Shown here in pieces: positions 50,564-59,678 of a stretch of DNA of 64,000 nt. The DNA lies in assembly GCF_000196855.1 (NCBI RefSeq), contig NC_014319.1, positions 434,001-498,000 on the forward strand, given 5' to 3'. Positions within the stretch are counted from its first letter, which is position 1, and every line of letters begins with the position of its first letter. Source of the DNA: Leuconostoc gasicomitatum LMG 18811. GTDB taxonomy: Bacteria; Bacillota; Bacilli; Lactobacillales; Lactobacillaceae. Below the pieces are notes generated by a model. The model searched no databases, was not told the origin of the DNA, and was given only the letters and a program-made list of their open reading frames with translations. A program made the translations under genes and the position numbers.

Positions 50564-53227
50564 ATGGCAGAACAGCCATTATATAATCAAGATGTCACGA
50601 AAGTGTTGTCTGATTTACGAACAGATGAAAAGAACGGTTTGACACAAGTCGAAGCGAACCAGCGGTTTCTTGCTGATGGTCCGAATCAACTTAAAGAGGC
50701 TGTTTCAACAACACTTTTTCAAAAATTCATTAATCAATTTAAAGATTTTATGATTGCGATTCTATTAGTAGCAGCTGTTGTAGCAGCTTTTACTGGTGAA
50801 CTAGTGGATGCCATCTTTATTTTGGCAATTGTAATTATCAATGCCGTTTTTGGTGTATTTCAAGAAGCTAAGGCAGAAGATGCGATTAATGCCTTAAAGG
50901 AAATGTCTACGCCCAATGCTAATGTCATTCGTGATGGCAAAGATATGTCTGTCAAATCAACAGAGTTGGTAACAGGAGATGTGGTCCGCTTAGAAGCAGG
51001 TGACATTGTACCTGCTGATATTCGTATTATCGAATCGGCCTCATTACAAATAGAAGAAGCATCGTTAACAGGGGAATCTGTCCCAGTTGATAAAGTAGCT
51101 ACGACCTTAACAGCGACTGATTTACCATTGGGAGATCGTGCAAATCTTGGCTTTATGAATACAAATGTCACTTATGGTCGGGGTATTGGTGTTGTTGTCG
51201 GTGTAGGTATGGCAACTGAAATGGGCCATATTGCGGGTATGTTGGAATCTTCAGATGACACTAAAACACCATTACAAGAAAACCTGATCAAATTGGGTCG
51301 TATATTAACCTACTTGATTTTATTCATTGCTGCTATTACTTTTGTTGTTGGCTTAGCACGTGGCCGCGAGACAATTATTGATATGCTTTTGACGTCAATT
51401 TCACTAGCTGTGGCGGCTATTCCTGAAGGATTGCCTGCCATTGTAACAATTACCCTAGCACTTGGTACAACACGTATGGCAGCACGTAATGCTTTGATAC
51501 GTAAATTACCAGCCGTTGAAACATTGGGATCAACTGATATTATTGGTTCCGATAAAACAGGGACATTGACTCAGAACAAAATGACAGTTGAAAAGATTGT
51601 TGTTAATGCAGAAATATCCGATGCAGCCACTACTGAACCACTATCAGGTACATTTGGTCGTTTGGCAGATATTTTAGCTCTAAATAATGATACGAAACGG
51701 ACTGAAAATGGCTATATCGGTGATCCAACAGAAACAGCCTTAATTGCCTTCAATGAAAACCATCAGCGTGATATTGACACATTATTTAGGGAGATGCCAC
51801 GTTTAGCGGAGATACCCTTTGATTCAGAGCGTAAGCTAATGTCCACAGTTCACCCAGCACCAAATGGGTATATTATAACTGTTAAAGGCGCCCCAGATGA
51901 GCTGTTGAAGCGGGCCACAAAGATCGAAATGGCTGGCAACATTGTGGCTCTTTCAGATGACATTCGTGCCAAGTTATTATCAATTAATTCAGAATTAGCA
52001 ACACAAGCTTTACGTGTATTAGGGTTTGCTTACAAATTGACTGATGCAGTACCAGAAGAGATGAGATCAGAGTTAGTCGAAAATGAGTTAGTCTTTACTG
52101 GATTTACGGGGTTGATTGATCCAGAACGTCCAGAAGTTGCACAAGCTGTGGCTGAGGCTAAAAAAGCGGGTATTCGCTCTATGATGATCACAGGAGATCA
52201 TCGCGATACGGCTGCCGCCATTGCGATTCGCCTAGGTATTTTGGATGAAAAAGACAAAGAAACAGCTGTCATTTCAGGATCCGACTTGGACAATATGACT
52301 GAAAACGAGTTCGCAGCAAATGTGCATAAATACAGTGTTTATGCACGTGTTGCACCAGAACATAAGGTTAAAATTGTGAGCGCTTGGCAAAAGAAGGGTA
52401 AAGTTGTAGCGATGACTGGTGATGGTGTTAATGACGCACCAGCACTGAAAACAGCAGACATTGGTATTGCCATGGGTATCACAGGCACAGAAGTATCAAA
52501 GGGTGCTTCAGATATGGTCTTGGCTGACGATAACTTTGCAACAATAGTCCATGCTGTTGAAGAGGGACGAAAAGTATTTGCTAACATACAAAAGGCACTT
52601 CAGTACTTGTTAGCATCTAATTTAGCTGAAGTAATTTCAATTTTTGTGATGACACTTTTAGGTTGGCATATCTTAGCACCAATCATGATTTTGTGGATTA
52701 ATTTAGTCACGGATACGTTGCCGGCCATTGCTTTAGGTGTTGAGCCAGCACAAAAAGATGTGATGACACAAAAACCACGAGGACGTAGTGCAAGCTTTTT
52801 GTCGGGCGGCGTCGGCGCAGCAATTGTTTGGCAAGGCATTTTGCAAGCTGTGATTGTATTATCAGTTTATGGCTTTGCTTTAGCTTATCCAGTTCACCTA
52901 GCCGATGCAGAAGCACACCGTGATGCATTGACAATGTCATTTATGACATTGGGTCTGATGCAGATGTTTAACGCCATTAACGTGAAGTCAGTTTATGGTT
53001 CAATGCTTGGAAAACAAGCTTTCCAAAACAAATTATTTAATTGGGCACTACTTGGTTCACTAATTGTTATGGCAGCAGTAGTTATTATTCCAGCGCTAAA
53101 CCCAGTGTTCCATGTTTCTCATTTAGATAGTTATCAATGGGCAATCGTGTTATTTGCGGGAATAAGTATTATAATTATTGTTGAGATAGTAAAACTCATA
53201 CAACGAAAAATTTTTAAAAAAGGATAA
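50564..53227 (+). CDS. Cation-transporting P-type ATPase (P2, Mn2+/Ca2+ exporter)
   Basis: 887 residues. Phosphorylation site SDKTGTLTQNKM (Asp ~330), actuator TGES (EASLTGESVPV), M4 AAIPEGLPAIVT and M6 LWINLVTDTLPAIALG, hinge MTGDGVNDAPALK. The M4/M6 residues are those of Ca2+-pump-like P2A enzymes; the yybP-ykoY riboswitch argues for manganese export, as reported for Lactococcus YoaB. Ribosome site GTAGGAGG. The next gene is 8 bases on. Confidence 0.95.
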   Translation: MAEQPLYNQDVTKVLSDLRTDEKNGLTQVEANQRFLADGPNQLKEAVSTTLFQKFINQFKDFMIAILLVAAVVAAFTGELVDAIFILAIVIINAVFGVFQEAKAEDAINALKEMSTPNANVIRDGKDMSVKSTELVTGDVVRLEAGDIVPADIRIIESASLQIEEASLTGESVPVDKVATTLTATDLPLGDRANLGFMNTNVTYGRGIGVVVGVGMATEMGHIAGMLESSDDTKTPLQENLIKLGRILTYLILFIAAITFVVGLARGRETIIDMLLTSISLAVAAIPEGLPAIVTITLALGTTRMAARNALIRKLPAVETLGSTDIIGSDKTGTLTQNKMTVEKIVVNAEISDAATTEPLSGTFGRLADILALNNDTKRTENGYIGDPTETALIAFNENHQRDIDTLFREMPRLAEIPFDSERKLMSTVHPAPNGYIITVKGAPDELLKRATKIEMAGNIVALSDDIRAKLLSINSELATQALRVLGFAYKLTDAVPEEMRSELVENELVFTGFTGLIDPERPEVAQAVAEAKKAGIRSMMITGDHRDTAAAIAIRLGILDEKDKETAVISGSDLDNMTENEFAANVHKYSVYARVAPEHKVKIVSAWQKKGKVVAMTGDGVNDAPALKTADIGIAMGITGTEVSKGASDMVLADDNFATIVHAVEEGRKVFANIQKALQYLLASNLAEVISIFVMTLLGWHILAPIMILWINLVTDTLPAIALGVEPAQKDVMTQKPRGRSASFLSGGVGAAIVWQGILQAVIVLSVYGFALAYPVHLADAEAHRDALTMSFMTLGLMQMFNAINVKSVYGSMLGKQAFQNKLFNWALLGSLIVMAAVVIIPALNPVFHVSHLDSYQWAIVLFAGISIIIIVEIVKLIQRKIFKKG

Positions 53228-53235
53228 TCAAGACA

Positions 53236-53679
53236 TTGGCAAAATTCAACCCAAAACAGGCACAAATTTATATTCAGACGTTACAAAACGTTCTAACAAA
53301 TACTGAAGAAACAGCAACGCGTGTGACGCCATTCTTTACAAAGTTAGACGATGCGAAACAAGCTGATAAAATTGCAGAGATACCAACAGCAGAGTTCGCT
53401 GAAATTAAGGCGGAATTTGAAGATACGGTAGAAAGCTATAAAAATAACGCAACACAACTTACCTCTGCATCAGCACCCATTCGTTTACTTGGTGTGCACA
53501 AATCGTTAACATCAGCTTATGTGAAGTATGCTGAGGCCACACAGTTAATGGCTGATGCGGTGATTGTTGCTGATCAAAAAATTGATGTCCAAAAATATGA
53601 AAAATCAGAACAAGATCAATCAGTATATCTTGAAAAAATTCATACAGCCGTCGCTAAAATTATGAATTCAAGTATGTAA
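53236..53679 (+). CDS. Helical protein of unknown function downstream of Mn ATPase
   Basis: 147 residues, predicted all-alpha, acidic/basic mixed, no cysteine and no membrane segment. TTG start with AAAGGAT upstream. No family recognised; its place suggests co-expression with the ATPase under the Mn riboswitch. Confidence 0.65.
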   Translation: MAKFNPKQAQIYIQTLQNVLTNTEETATRVTPFFTKLDDAKQADKIAEIPTAEFAEIKAEFEDTVESYKNNATQLTSASAPIRLLGVHKSLTSAYVKYAEATQLMADAVIVADQKIDVQKYEKSEQDQSVYLEKIHTAVAKIMNSSM

Positions 53680-53726
53680 TATGAGCGTGTTTTTCGTATA
53701 AGTTAGGTGATAGTAGTCAATAATAA

Positions 53727-53768
53727 TAAAAGCGTCAACAGATTTTAAATCTGTTGACGCTTTTATAT
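53727..53768. terminator. Bidirectional terminator
   Basis: Eighteen-bp perfect stem (AAAAGCGTCAACAGATTT and complement) with A and T runs; between the ATPase unit and fur-like gene. Confidence 0.92.
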
Positions 53769-53776
53769 GGTTATCA

Positions 53777-54184
53777 TTATTTAGCCTGATCGGGATCAAC
53801 ACCATAAATTTCAATATGAAAGCCAGTAATATTTAAACCGCTGACTTGACGTGCAGCTTCAAAAAGTGGTGCGACATCGAAATTATCTGCATCGATAATT
53901 TCATTTGTGTTGCTATTAATAATATGATAATGCGGTTCACCATAATAATCATAATGGCGTTTATCGTCTTTTAAGGTATCAATGACAATAATAATGCCAA
54001 CATCAACTAGTTTATCAAGAGTGTTATATATGGTTGCAAGACTAATATTGCTGAGGTCGACATGAATCATTTCTGCTGTTGGATGCGTTTCATGTGTCAT
54101 TAAGTATTCTAAAATTGATAATCGCTGAAAAGTTGCTTTTAAGCCATGGGCTTGTAGTATGTCACGTAATGTTTTGTCTACCAT
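53777..54184 (-). CDS. Fur-family metalloregulator (PerR-like) without zinc cysteines
   Basis: 135 residues. Winged helix (KATFQRLSILEYLMTH, HPTAEMIH, ISLATIYNTLDKLV) and metal/His region (HYDYYGEPHYHIINSN). Fur and PerR normally carry CxxC structural zinc sites; here the positions read NSNT and there is no cysteine in the protein. It is divergent from two VIT/CCC1 metal transporter genes and has palindromic boxes in the gap, so it probably controls them in response to Fe/Mn or peroxide. Confidence 0.88.
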   Translation of the reverse strand: MVDKTLRDILQAHGLKATFQRLSILEYLMTHETHPTAEMIHVDLSNISLATIYNTLDKLVDVGIIIVIDTLKDDKRHYDYYGEPHYHIINSNTNEIIDADNFDVAPLFEAARQVSGLNITGFHIEIYGVDPDQAK

Positions 54185-54224
54185 AATATAACCTCCTATA
54201 TCATAAAATATTATACCACGTACT

Positions 54225-54239
54225 ATAGAATGTTTCTAA
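54225..54239. promoter_or_regulatory. Fur/Per-box-like site 1
   Basis: TAGAATGTTTCTAAT, imperfect palindrome resembling site 2, near the fur-like gene. Confidence 0.5.
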
Positions 54240-54244
54240 TTAAC

Positions 54245-54273
54245 TTGATTTTTAGTCTGAAATCTGGTATAAC
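54245..54273 (+). promoter_or_regulatory. Promoter of VIT transporter genes
   Basis: TTGATT, 17-base spacer, TATAAC; operator box immediately downstream. Confidence 0.7.
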
Positions 54274-54277
54274 TAAA

Positions 54278-54292
54278 TTAGAATAATTCTAA
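54278..54292. promoter_or_regulatory. Fur/Per-box site 2
   Basis: Perfect 7-1-7 palindrome TTAGAAT-A-ATTCTAA covering the likely transcription start, in the pattern of Per/Fur boxes (TTATAATNATTATAA). Confidence 0.75.
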
Positions 54293-54303
54293 AAGAGGGA
54301 AAT

Positions 54304-54979
54304 GATGGATAAACAAAGTTTAATGCAACGTAACAATTTAATTAGAGCAGCAGTTATGGGTGCAAACGATGGTATTTTATCAGTATCTGGTATTGTTTTA
54401 GGTGTAGCTGGGGCTACAAGTCATACTGGTACAATTTTACTAGCCGGGTTTGCGGGAATGCTAGCAGGTACTGTATCGATGGCAATGGGTGAGTATGTGT
54501 CAGTTAGTTCACAACATGATGCGCAAGAAAAGGTAAGACGTGTTCAAACCGAGGCGTTAGCAACAAATTATGACGACGAATTTTCTTATGTTGAAGACAA
54601 ATATGTGTCTGATGGCATCTCGCCACATTTAGCGCAACAGGCTACTGAAGAGATGATGACCAAAGATGCTTTGACAACTACTGTACGTGAGCGTTACGGC
54701 TTTTCACTAGATCATGAATTAAGTGCAGGTGGGGCAGCGTTAGCGTCGCTAATCAGCTTTCCAATTGGCTCAATTTTACCAATGGTAGCTATTTCGTTAA
54801 TGCCAAGGGATATGCGTGAAGTAGCTACTTTTATTGCAGTGATTGTTGCATTGGCCATCACAGGATATGCAGCAGCATCTCTAAATGGTGCTAATAAAAA
54901 GCGCGTGGCCCTAAGAAACGTTGTTGCCGGTATATTTACAATGATTGTTACCTATGCAATTGGATCGTTATTTAGATGA
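54304..54979 (+). CDS. VIT1/CCC1-family Fe2+/Mn2+ transporter, first copy
   Basis: About 225 residues (ATG 54302 or 54305) with five helices. AAVMGANDGILSVSGIVLGVAGA and GFAGMLAGTVSMAMGEYVSVSSQ are the hallmark first helices of VIT1/CCC1 proteins; DHELSAGGAALASLISFPIGS marks the second half. Moves ferrous iron or manganese out of the cytosol. In a pair with the next gene. Confidence 0.9.
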
Positions 54980-55026
54980 GAGGAGGGTGCTTATAGTACG
55001 TTAAAAATTATAAGCACAGTTAAAAC

Positions 55027-55731
55027 ATGGATATAAAGCTTAAAAAGGAACACGTCAAAAAAGAACAGGCGACAATGGATGAACGGTTAAATGCTATTCG
55101 TGCAGGTGTTTTGGGTTCAAATGATGGTATTTTAACGGTTGTTGGAGTTCTATTTTCGGTTGCAGCGGCAACAACAAACAATTTTGCTATTTTCATTGCA
55201 GGTTTAGCTGATTTAATGGCATGTGCCTTATCAATGGCTTCTGGTGAATATGCTTCGGTGAGTTCACAGTCTGACAGCGAAAAGGTTGTTGTTGAACAAG
55301 AACGTGAGTTATTAAAAACAGATTTTGCTGGACAACATCAATCAGTTGAGAACTTTTATGTTGATCGTGGAGTAACACGCGCAACAGCTAAATCAATTGC
55401 AGATGAATTACTGAGTAAAAAGCCATTGGAAACAATGTTGAGTACTAAGTACGATATTACTTTAGGTCATTATATGAATCCTTGGTCTGCAGCTTGGGCT
55501 TCACTATTTAGTGCAGCAATTGGTGGTGTATTTCCATTAGCAGCATTAATTTTGTCACCTACACGTTACCAATTTATTGCCACGATAGCAGCTACGGTAG
55601 TGGCTGTTGGTTTAACAGGTTTGTTGAGTGCTAAAATGTCTAACGGCTTGGTTAAGCGTGCAATGATTCGTAATGTGATTATTGGTTTGTTAACCATTGC
55701 AATACATTATGGCATTGGAAAACTATTTTAA
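55027..55731 (+). CDS. VIT1/CCC1-family Fe2+/Mn2+ transporter, second copy
   Basis: 234 residues, paralogue of the preceding gene: AIRAGVLGSNDGILTVVGVLF, GLADLMACALSMASGEYASVSSQSDSE and NPWSAAWASLFSAAIGGVFP. Forty-seven bases separate the two genes, with GAGGAGGGT between, so one transcript is likely. Confidence 0.9.
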   Translation: MDIKLKKEHVKKEQATMDERLNAIRAGVLGSNDGILTVVGVLFSVAAATTNNFAIFIAGLADLMACALSMASGEYASVSSQSDSEKVVVEQERELLKTDFAGQHQSVENFYVDRGVTRATAKSIADELLSKKPLETMLSTKYDITLGHYMNPWSAAWASLFSAAIGGVFPLAALILSPTRYQFIATIAATVVAVGLTGLLSAKMSNGLVKRAMIRNVIIGLLTIAIHYGIGKLF

Positions 55732-55778
55732 GATAATTTTTTAATACGCGCATCACAAAAATTTGGCATAATAGAGTT

Positions 55779-56633
55779 ATGTTAAATCAATTGAAAGAAC
55801 TTTGGCAAAAAATAGATAAAAAGTTAAAACTCTCTACTTTGGGGACACTTTTTTTACGTGCACAAGTTGGTTATGTTGGGCCAACTTTTGCTTATTTTGC
55901 GTTGCTAACCGTCTTTCCTATGTTAATAGCAATAGCAATTATTATCTCAATCACGAATGTCAGTGAAACAAACATCATCTCATTGATACAAAGTGTGTTG
56001 CCACGAGATATTGAAAAAATTGTATTACCTATTTTACAATCAGTTTTATCCTCTAAGAGCACCTCTCTACTCTCTTTTTCTGTGCTACTTACTTTGTGGA
56101 CAGTATCGAGAGTGATCGCAGTTTTTAGAGTATCATTTAATCGTATTGCTGATGTAGAAGATCGTATTAGTAATTTATTATCCCGATTTTGGTCATTTGT
56201 CTGGTTGTTGATTATTATTGCTGCTTTTGGTGTTTTAATGATTAGTAGTAATATATTAACAATCGTCTTGCAACAAATCCCGATTAATCAATGGACGTCT
56301 TTTTTACAGCATCAAACAAAATGGTTGATTTGGCTTGGTATGTGGTTGGCACTGATAATGATGAACTATTTATTACCAACAAAAGAAGGCCGTGCGCCGC
56401 TTAGATTTGTTGCTATCGGCAGTCTTATAGAAGTTGGTGCACTAAATATCTTGAATATTGGTTTTACTTGGTACGCTAATTTAGCGGTTAAACAGTATGG
56501 ATTTTACCAATCAATGAGCGCTATTATTGTGCTACTGATTTGGTTAAATTTAATTGCCACTATCTTGGTGACAGGTTATGTTTTGATTCAATGGTTGACC
56601 GTATTAAAGCAAGAAAAAGTAATCAACATTTAG
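55779..56633 (+). CDS. YihY/BrkB-family membrane protein
   Basis: 284 residues with six hydrophobic helices; the YihY hallmarks GPTFAYFALLTVFPMLIAIA, LTLWTVSRVIAVFRVSFNRI and LLPTKEGRAP(L)RF are present. Often misnamed ribonuclease BN; true role unknown. Promoter-like TTGGCATAATAG ahead. Confidence 0.92.
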   Translation: MLNQLKELWQKIDKKLKLSTLGTLFLRAQVGYVGPTFAYFALLTVFPMLIAIAIIISITNVSETNIISLIQSVLPRDIEKIVLPILQSVLSSKSTSLLSFSVLLTLWTVSRVIAVFRVSFNRIADVEDRISNLLSRFWSFVWLLIIIAAFGVLMISSNILTIVLQQIPINQWTSFLQHQTKWLIWLGMWLALIMMNYLLPTKEGRAPLRFVAIGSLIEVGALNILNIGFTWYANLAVKQYGFYQSMSAIIVLLIWLNLIATILVTGYVLIQWLTVLKQEKVINI

Positions 56634-56653
56634 AAAGTCTTAGGGTATAAATA

Positions 56654-57253
56654 ATGTTTAAAGATAGTGATTTTGAGATATTTAATGTTGCATCATTAAC
56701 TGATAGAATGAAACTTATTAGGACTATCATTGATCCAAAATTCGAGCAGTCTGCTGAAGCAATTTTACCAATATTAAATACGAATGGGCAACAGTGGTAT
56801 GCACATGTTGCCAAACATTTACGTCGGACAACAAACGCGCCGGACAACACATGGGTAGCTTTTGCACCAAATAAGCGTGGTTATAAAATGATGCCACATT
56901 TTGAACTTGGTATTTGGGCCGATCATGTTTATCTTTACCTCGCAGTAGAAGAGAACATGAAGCCAAAAGAAACAGCAGCGATTGTCGCTAAAATGACATC
57001 AGCCAGGGATATAATTGCAAAATTATCAAATGATTTTGTACTGAGTTCAGACCATATGGTTAATACTTCAAACGCATTGACTTTGTCAACGTATGATGAT
57101 GCCGTTCAGCGTTTTGCTAACATAAAGCATAGTGAGGTGCTAGTTGGGATTAAGCTGTTACGTGGAGACAAACACTTTGAAGAAGACACAGACTTATTTC
57201 AAATAACAACTGTCCTGGCATTGCTATTACCACTATATGATAAACTAAAATAA
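56654..57253 (+). CDS. DUF1054 (YktB-like) protein
   Basis: 199 residues. DFEIFNVASLTDRMKLIR, HVAKHLRRTTNAPDNTWVAF and FELGIWADHVYLYLAVEEN are typical of the DUF1054 family, whose fold is known but function is not. Follows yihY after 20 bases; likely one operon. Confidence 0.92.
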   Translation: MFKDSDFEIFNVASLTDRMKLIRTIIDPKFEQSAEAILPILNTNGQQWYAHVAKHLRRTTNAPDNTWVAFAPNKRGYKMMPHFELGIWADHVYLYLAVEENMKPKETAAIVAKMTSARDIIAKLSNDFVLSSDHMVNTSNALTLSTYDDAVQRFANIKHSEVLVGIKLLRGDKHFEEDTDLFQITTVLALLLPLYDKLK

Positions 57254-57286
57254 AAGTTCGCTACATCATCATGTAGCGAACTTTTT
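57253..57286. terminator. Bidirectional terminator
   Basis: AAAAGTTCGCTACAT-CATC-ATGTAGCGAACTTTTT. Confidence 0.92.
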
Positions 57287-58109
57287 AATGATAGATTAGT
57301 AGCATGGACAAAGCCATTAAAAGTACATAGCCCATATGTTGCCAATTACCAATTTTTGCTTTAACAAATTGTAAAATGAAAGCCATTAAGCTAAAAATAA
57401 TAATAAATACTGTGCTAATACCGACGTTATGACTCAGTATTGTGACCCAAAATAATCCTAACGTTAAAATGCTTAATTTACGACCATCGGGATTTGGCAT
57501 TAAAATTGGTGTGAAATAAAAGCCAAATCCAAACAACATTGGCAAGAGTTGCCATATAAAGCGTTGCGTTAAGAAATTATTTGTGACATAGAAAATACTA
57601 ATAGGAATAGCAAAAGTTGCCAACACACTGAACAATAGTAATCCAAGCCAATTCTGTAGGCCAAACCAGGTTTGCTGTATGGCAATGAAAAAAGCAGTGA
57701 ACAAGAGGAGTAAGGTAAATATTTCATGTCGTGTTTGAATCAGTGAACTAAATGTGAAGAGGATACTAAGTGCTAAGAATAAATAACTTAAGATACTACG
57801 GAAATTTTGGGTCATCATCAGTGTCATTGCAATCGCAATGGTGATAGTATAACCAAATAATGGGATAAGCTGCCAAGTTAGAGCAGCACCTGATAATGCT
57901 TTTGTATGTAATAAGGGTTGACGCCACCAAACGATATTTAAACTGATAACGATAACTAATAATGGGACCCAGCGGCGCCAGTCAAAAAAACCTGCTGGTG
58001 TAAAATTTTCGTAGTGACGTTTTTCTTGCGGGTTAGTCGTGATACGTCGCGGAATTGGCCGACCATCAGGTAGTAGATGTGATTGTTGTTGGTTAGTTTG
58101 ACTGTTCAT
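57285..58109 (-). CDS. Polytopic membrane protein, unknown
   Basis: 274 residues: a cytosolic N terminus (~1-45, with HLLPDGRPIPRR) and about eight transmembrane helices. No motif recognised. Monocistronic and divergent from metK. Confidence 0.7.
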   Translation of the reverse strand: MNSQTNQQQSHLLPDGRPIPRRITTNPQEKRHYENFTPAGFFDWRRWVPLLVIVISLNIVWWRQPLLHTKALSGAALTWQLIPLFGYTITIAIAMTLMMTQNFRSILSYLFLALSILFTFSSLIQTRHEIFTLLLLFTAFFIAIQQTWFGLQNWLGLLLFSVLATFAIPISIFYVTNNFLTQRFIWQLLPMLFGFGFYFTPILMPNPDGRKLSILTLGLFWVTILSHNVGISTVFIIIFSLMAFILQFVKAKIGNWQHMGYVLLMALSMLLIYH

Positions 58110-58290
58110 AATTAATATTGTACCTTAAATTTAAGTTATTGCGTACTGTTTTTATGAATATAAGATCTTTGATTATCACTTTTACAATGTTTGTTTTTAT
58201 ATAACATGCTGTTTGACTAATAAAAATTAAACAACAATTTGATTTGCATTTTGTCTATACGTCTGCTATTCTAAAGATACAATTTAAAAC
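58110..58290 (+). promoter_or_regulatory. Intergenic region with metK promoter
   Basis: Promoter TTGCAT (58244-58249), 17-base spacer, TATTCT (58267-58272) before the SAM riboswitch. No gene seen. Confidence 0.65.
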
Positions 58291-58391
58291 AGCTATCAAG
58301 AGTAGGCGAGTGATACAGCACAATAACCCTACACCAACCGGTCAAATATGGAAACATATTTCAGCACGGTGGTCCATCTGTACAGATAGTC
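58291..58391 (+). promoter_or_regulatory. SAM riboswitch (S-box/SAM-I-like, divergent)
   Basis: Closing helix CTATC/GATAG, ATCAAGAG entry, P2 GTAGG/CCTAC with GCGAGTGA kink-turn part, ACCAACC (canonical GGCAACC), P3 hairpin AAATATG-GAAA-CATATTT, GGTGGTCC and P4-like CTG/CAG. The order is that of S-box RNAs although several conserved bases differ. It precedes a terminator and metK, the expected target. The SMK-box is not matched. Confidence 0.65.
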
Positions 58392-58399
58392 GTCACGTT

Positions 58400-58435
58400 A
58401 GCGCGTACCGACTAATCGTTGGTGTGCGCTTTTTC
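58400..58435 (+). terminator. metK riboswitch terminator
   Basis: Thirteen paired positions AGCGCGTACCGAC/GTTGGTGTGCGCT (with G-T pairs), loop TAATC, TTTTT. Confidence 0.9.
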
Positions 58436-58487
58436 ATTTGCGACCAGTAGCTTTTTATTTTGAATTTTTAAGGAGGTCATGTTTCAC

Positions 58488-59645
58488 ATGACAAAGTATT
58501 TTACATCAGAATCAGTTTCCGCAGGTCATCCTGACAAAATAGCCGACCAAATAGCCGACGCTATTTTAGATGCAGTGCTCGAACAAGATCCACATGCACG
58601 TTCAGCCGTCGAAGTGACTACGTCAACTGGTGATGTGTCGATTTTTGGTGAATTATCAACATCAGCATATGTTAACGTTAGACAAATTGCAACGGATACG
58701 ATTCGCGAGATTGGTTATAATAAGGCTGAACTTGGTTTCACAGCAGATTCTGTTAATGTGTCAAATAAAATTGTTGAGCAATCAGGTGATATTTCACAGG
58801 CAGTTGATAATGCTGACGATGATCCTGAACAATTGGGTGCTGGCGATCAAGGCATGGTTTTTGGTTATGCAACGAATGAAACTGATAGCTATATCCCATT
58901 AACATTGGCTTTGTCACATCGCTTGATGCGAAAAATTCGTGATGTGCGCGAAGCAGGGACCGTATCTTATTTACGTCCGGATGCTAAAGCTGAAGTGAGT
59001 GTTGAATTAGATGATAACGATAAGGTTATACGTATTGCCGCAGTTGTTTTGTCAACGCAACATGATGAAGATGTGACGCTTGATCAATTACGATCTGATA
59101 TCCGCCAATTAGTTATCGATGAGGTGCTGCCACAAGATTTAGTTGATGAAAATACAATCTATTATATTAATCCTTCTGGCCGCTTTGTATTAGGTGGACC
59201 ACAAGCTGATTCTGGCCTAACTGGCAGAAAAATAATTGTTGATACCTATGGTGGGGCTGCGCATCATGGTGGTGGCGCATTTTCGGGTAAGGATGCAACA
59301 AAGGTTGACCGTTCAGCTGCATATTTTGCACGATACGTCGCTAAAAATTTGGTTGCAGCTGGTGTGGCTGACAAATTAGAGTTACAAGTTGCATATGCTA
59401 TTGGTGTTGCGCAACCAGTATCGCTAAATATCGATACTTTTGGCACGTCAACAGTCGCTGACACAAAGATTCGTGAAATTACAGCACAATTATTTGATTT
59501 TCGACCATTAGCAATTATCAATCATTTAAACTTACGTCGTCCAATATATAAGCAAACAGCTGCGTTTGGTCATTTTGGTCGAACAGATATTGATTTACCT
59601 TGGGAAGCATTAGACAAAGTTGATGAAATTAAGGCGCTATTGTAA
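58488..59645 (+). CDS. metK: S-adenosylmethionine synthetase
   Basis: 385 residues from ATG 58488 ([21 protein letters not shown] core). ATP-binding [12 protein letters not shown] and the P-loop-like [16 protein letters not shown] are intact. AGGAGG is 11 bases away; ATG 58479 is only 2 bases from it, so the family-consistent start is preferred. Makes SAM from methionine and ATP; linked by theme to the methionine T-box operon. Confidence 0.96.
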   Translation: MTKYFTSESVSAGHPDKIADQIADAILDAVLEQDPHARSAVEVTTSTGDVSIFGELSTSAYVNVRQIATDTIREIGYNKAELGFTADSVNVSNKIVEQSGDISQAVDNADDDPEQLGAGDQGMVFGYATNETDSYIPLTLALSHRLMRKIRDVREAGTVSYLRPDAKAEVSVELDDNDKVIRIAAVVLSTQHDEDVTLDQLRSDIRQLVIDEVLPQDLVDENTIYYINPSGRFVLGGPQADSGLTGRKIIVDTYGGAAHHGGGAFSGKDATKVDRSAAYFARYVAKNLVAAGVADKLELQVAYAIGVAQPVSLNIDTFGTSTVADTKIREITAQLFDFRPLAIINHLNLRRPIYKQTAAFGHFGRTDIDLPWEALDKVDEIKALL

Positions 59646-59678
59646 TTTTTAAAAATAGCTTGTATGTTAAAATAAGAT

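Noticed and set aside
58291-58391. SMK-box (SAM-III) riboswitch for metK
   Set aside because: The anti-ribosome-site pairing and conserved core of SMK are not found; the helix order and a downstream terminator fit the S-box plan better.
58244-58450. 68-codon frame before metK
   Set aside because: Coincides with the SAM riboswitch and terminator.
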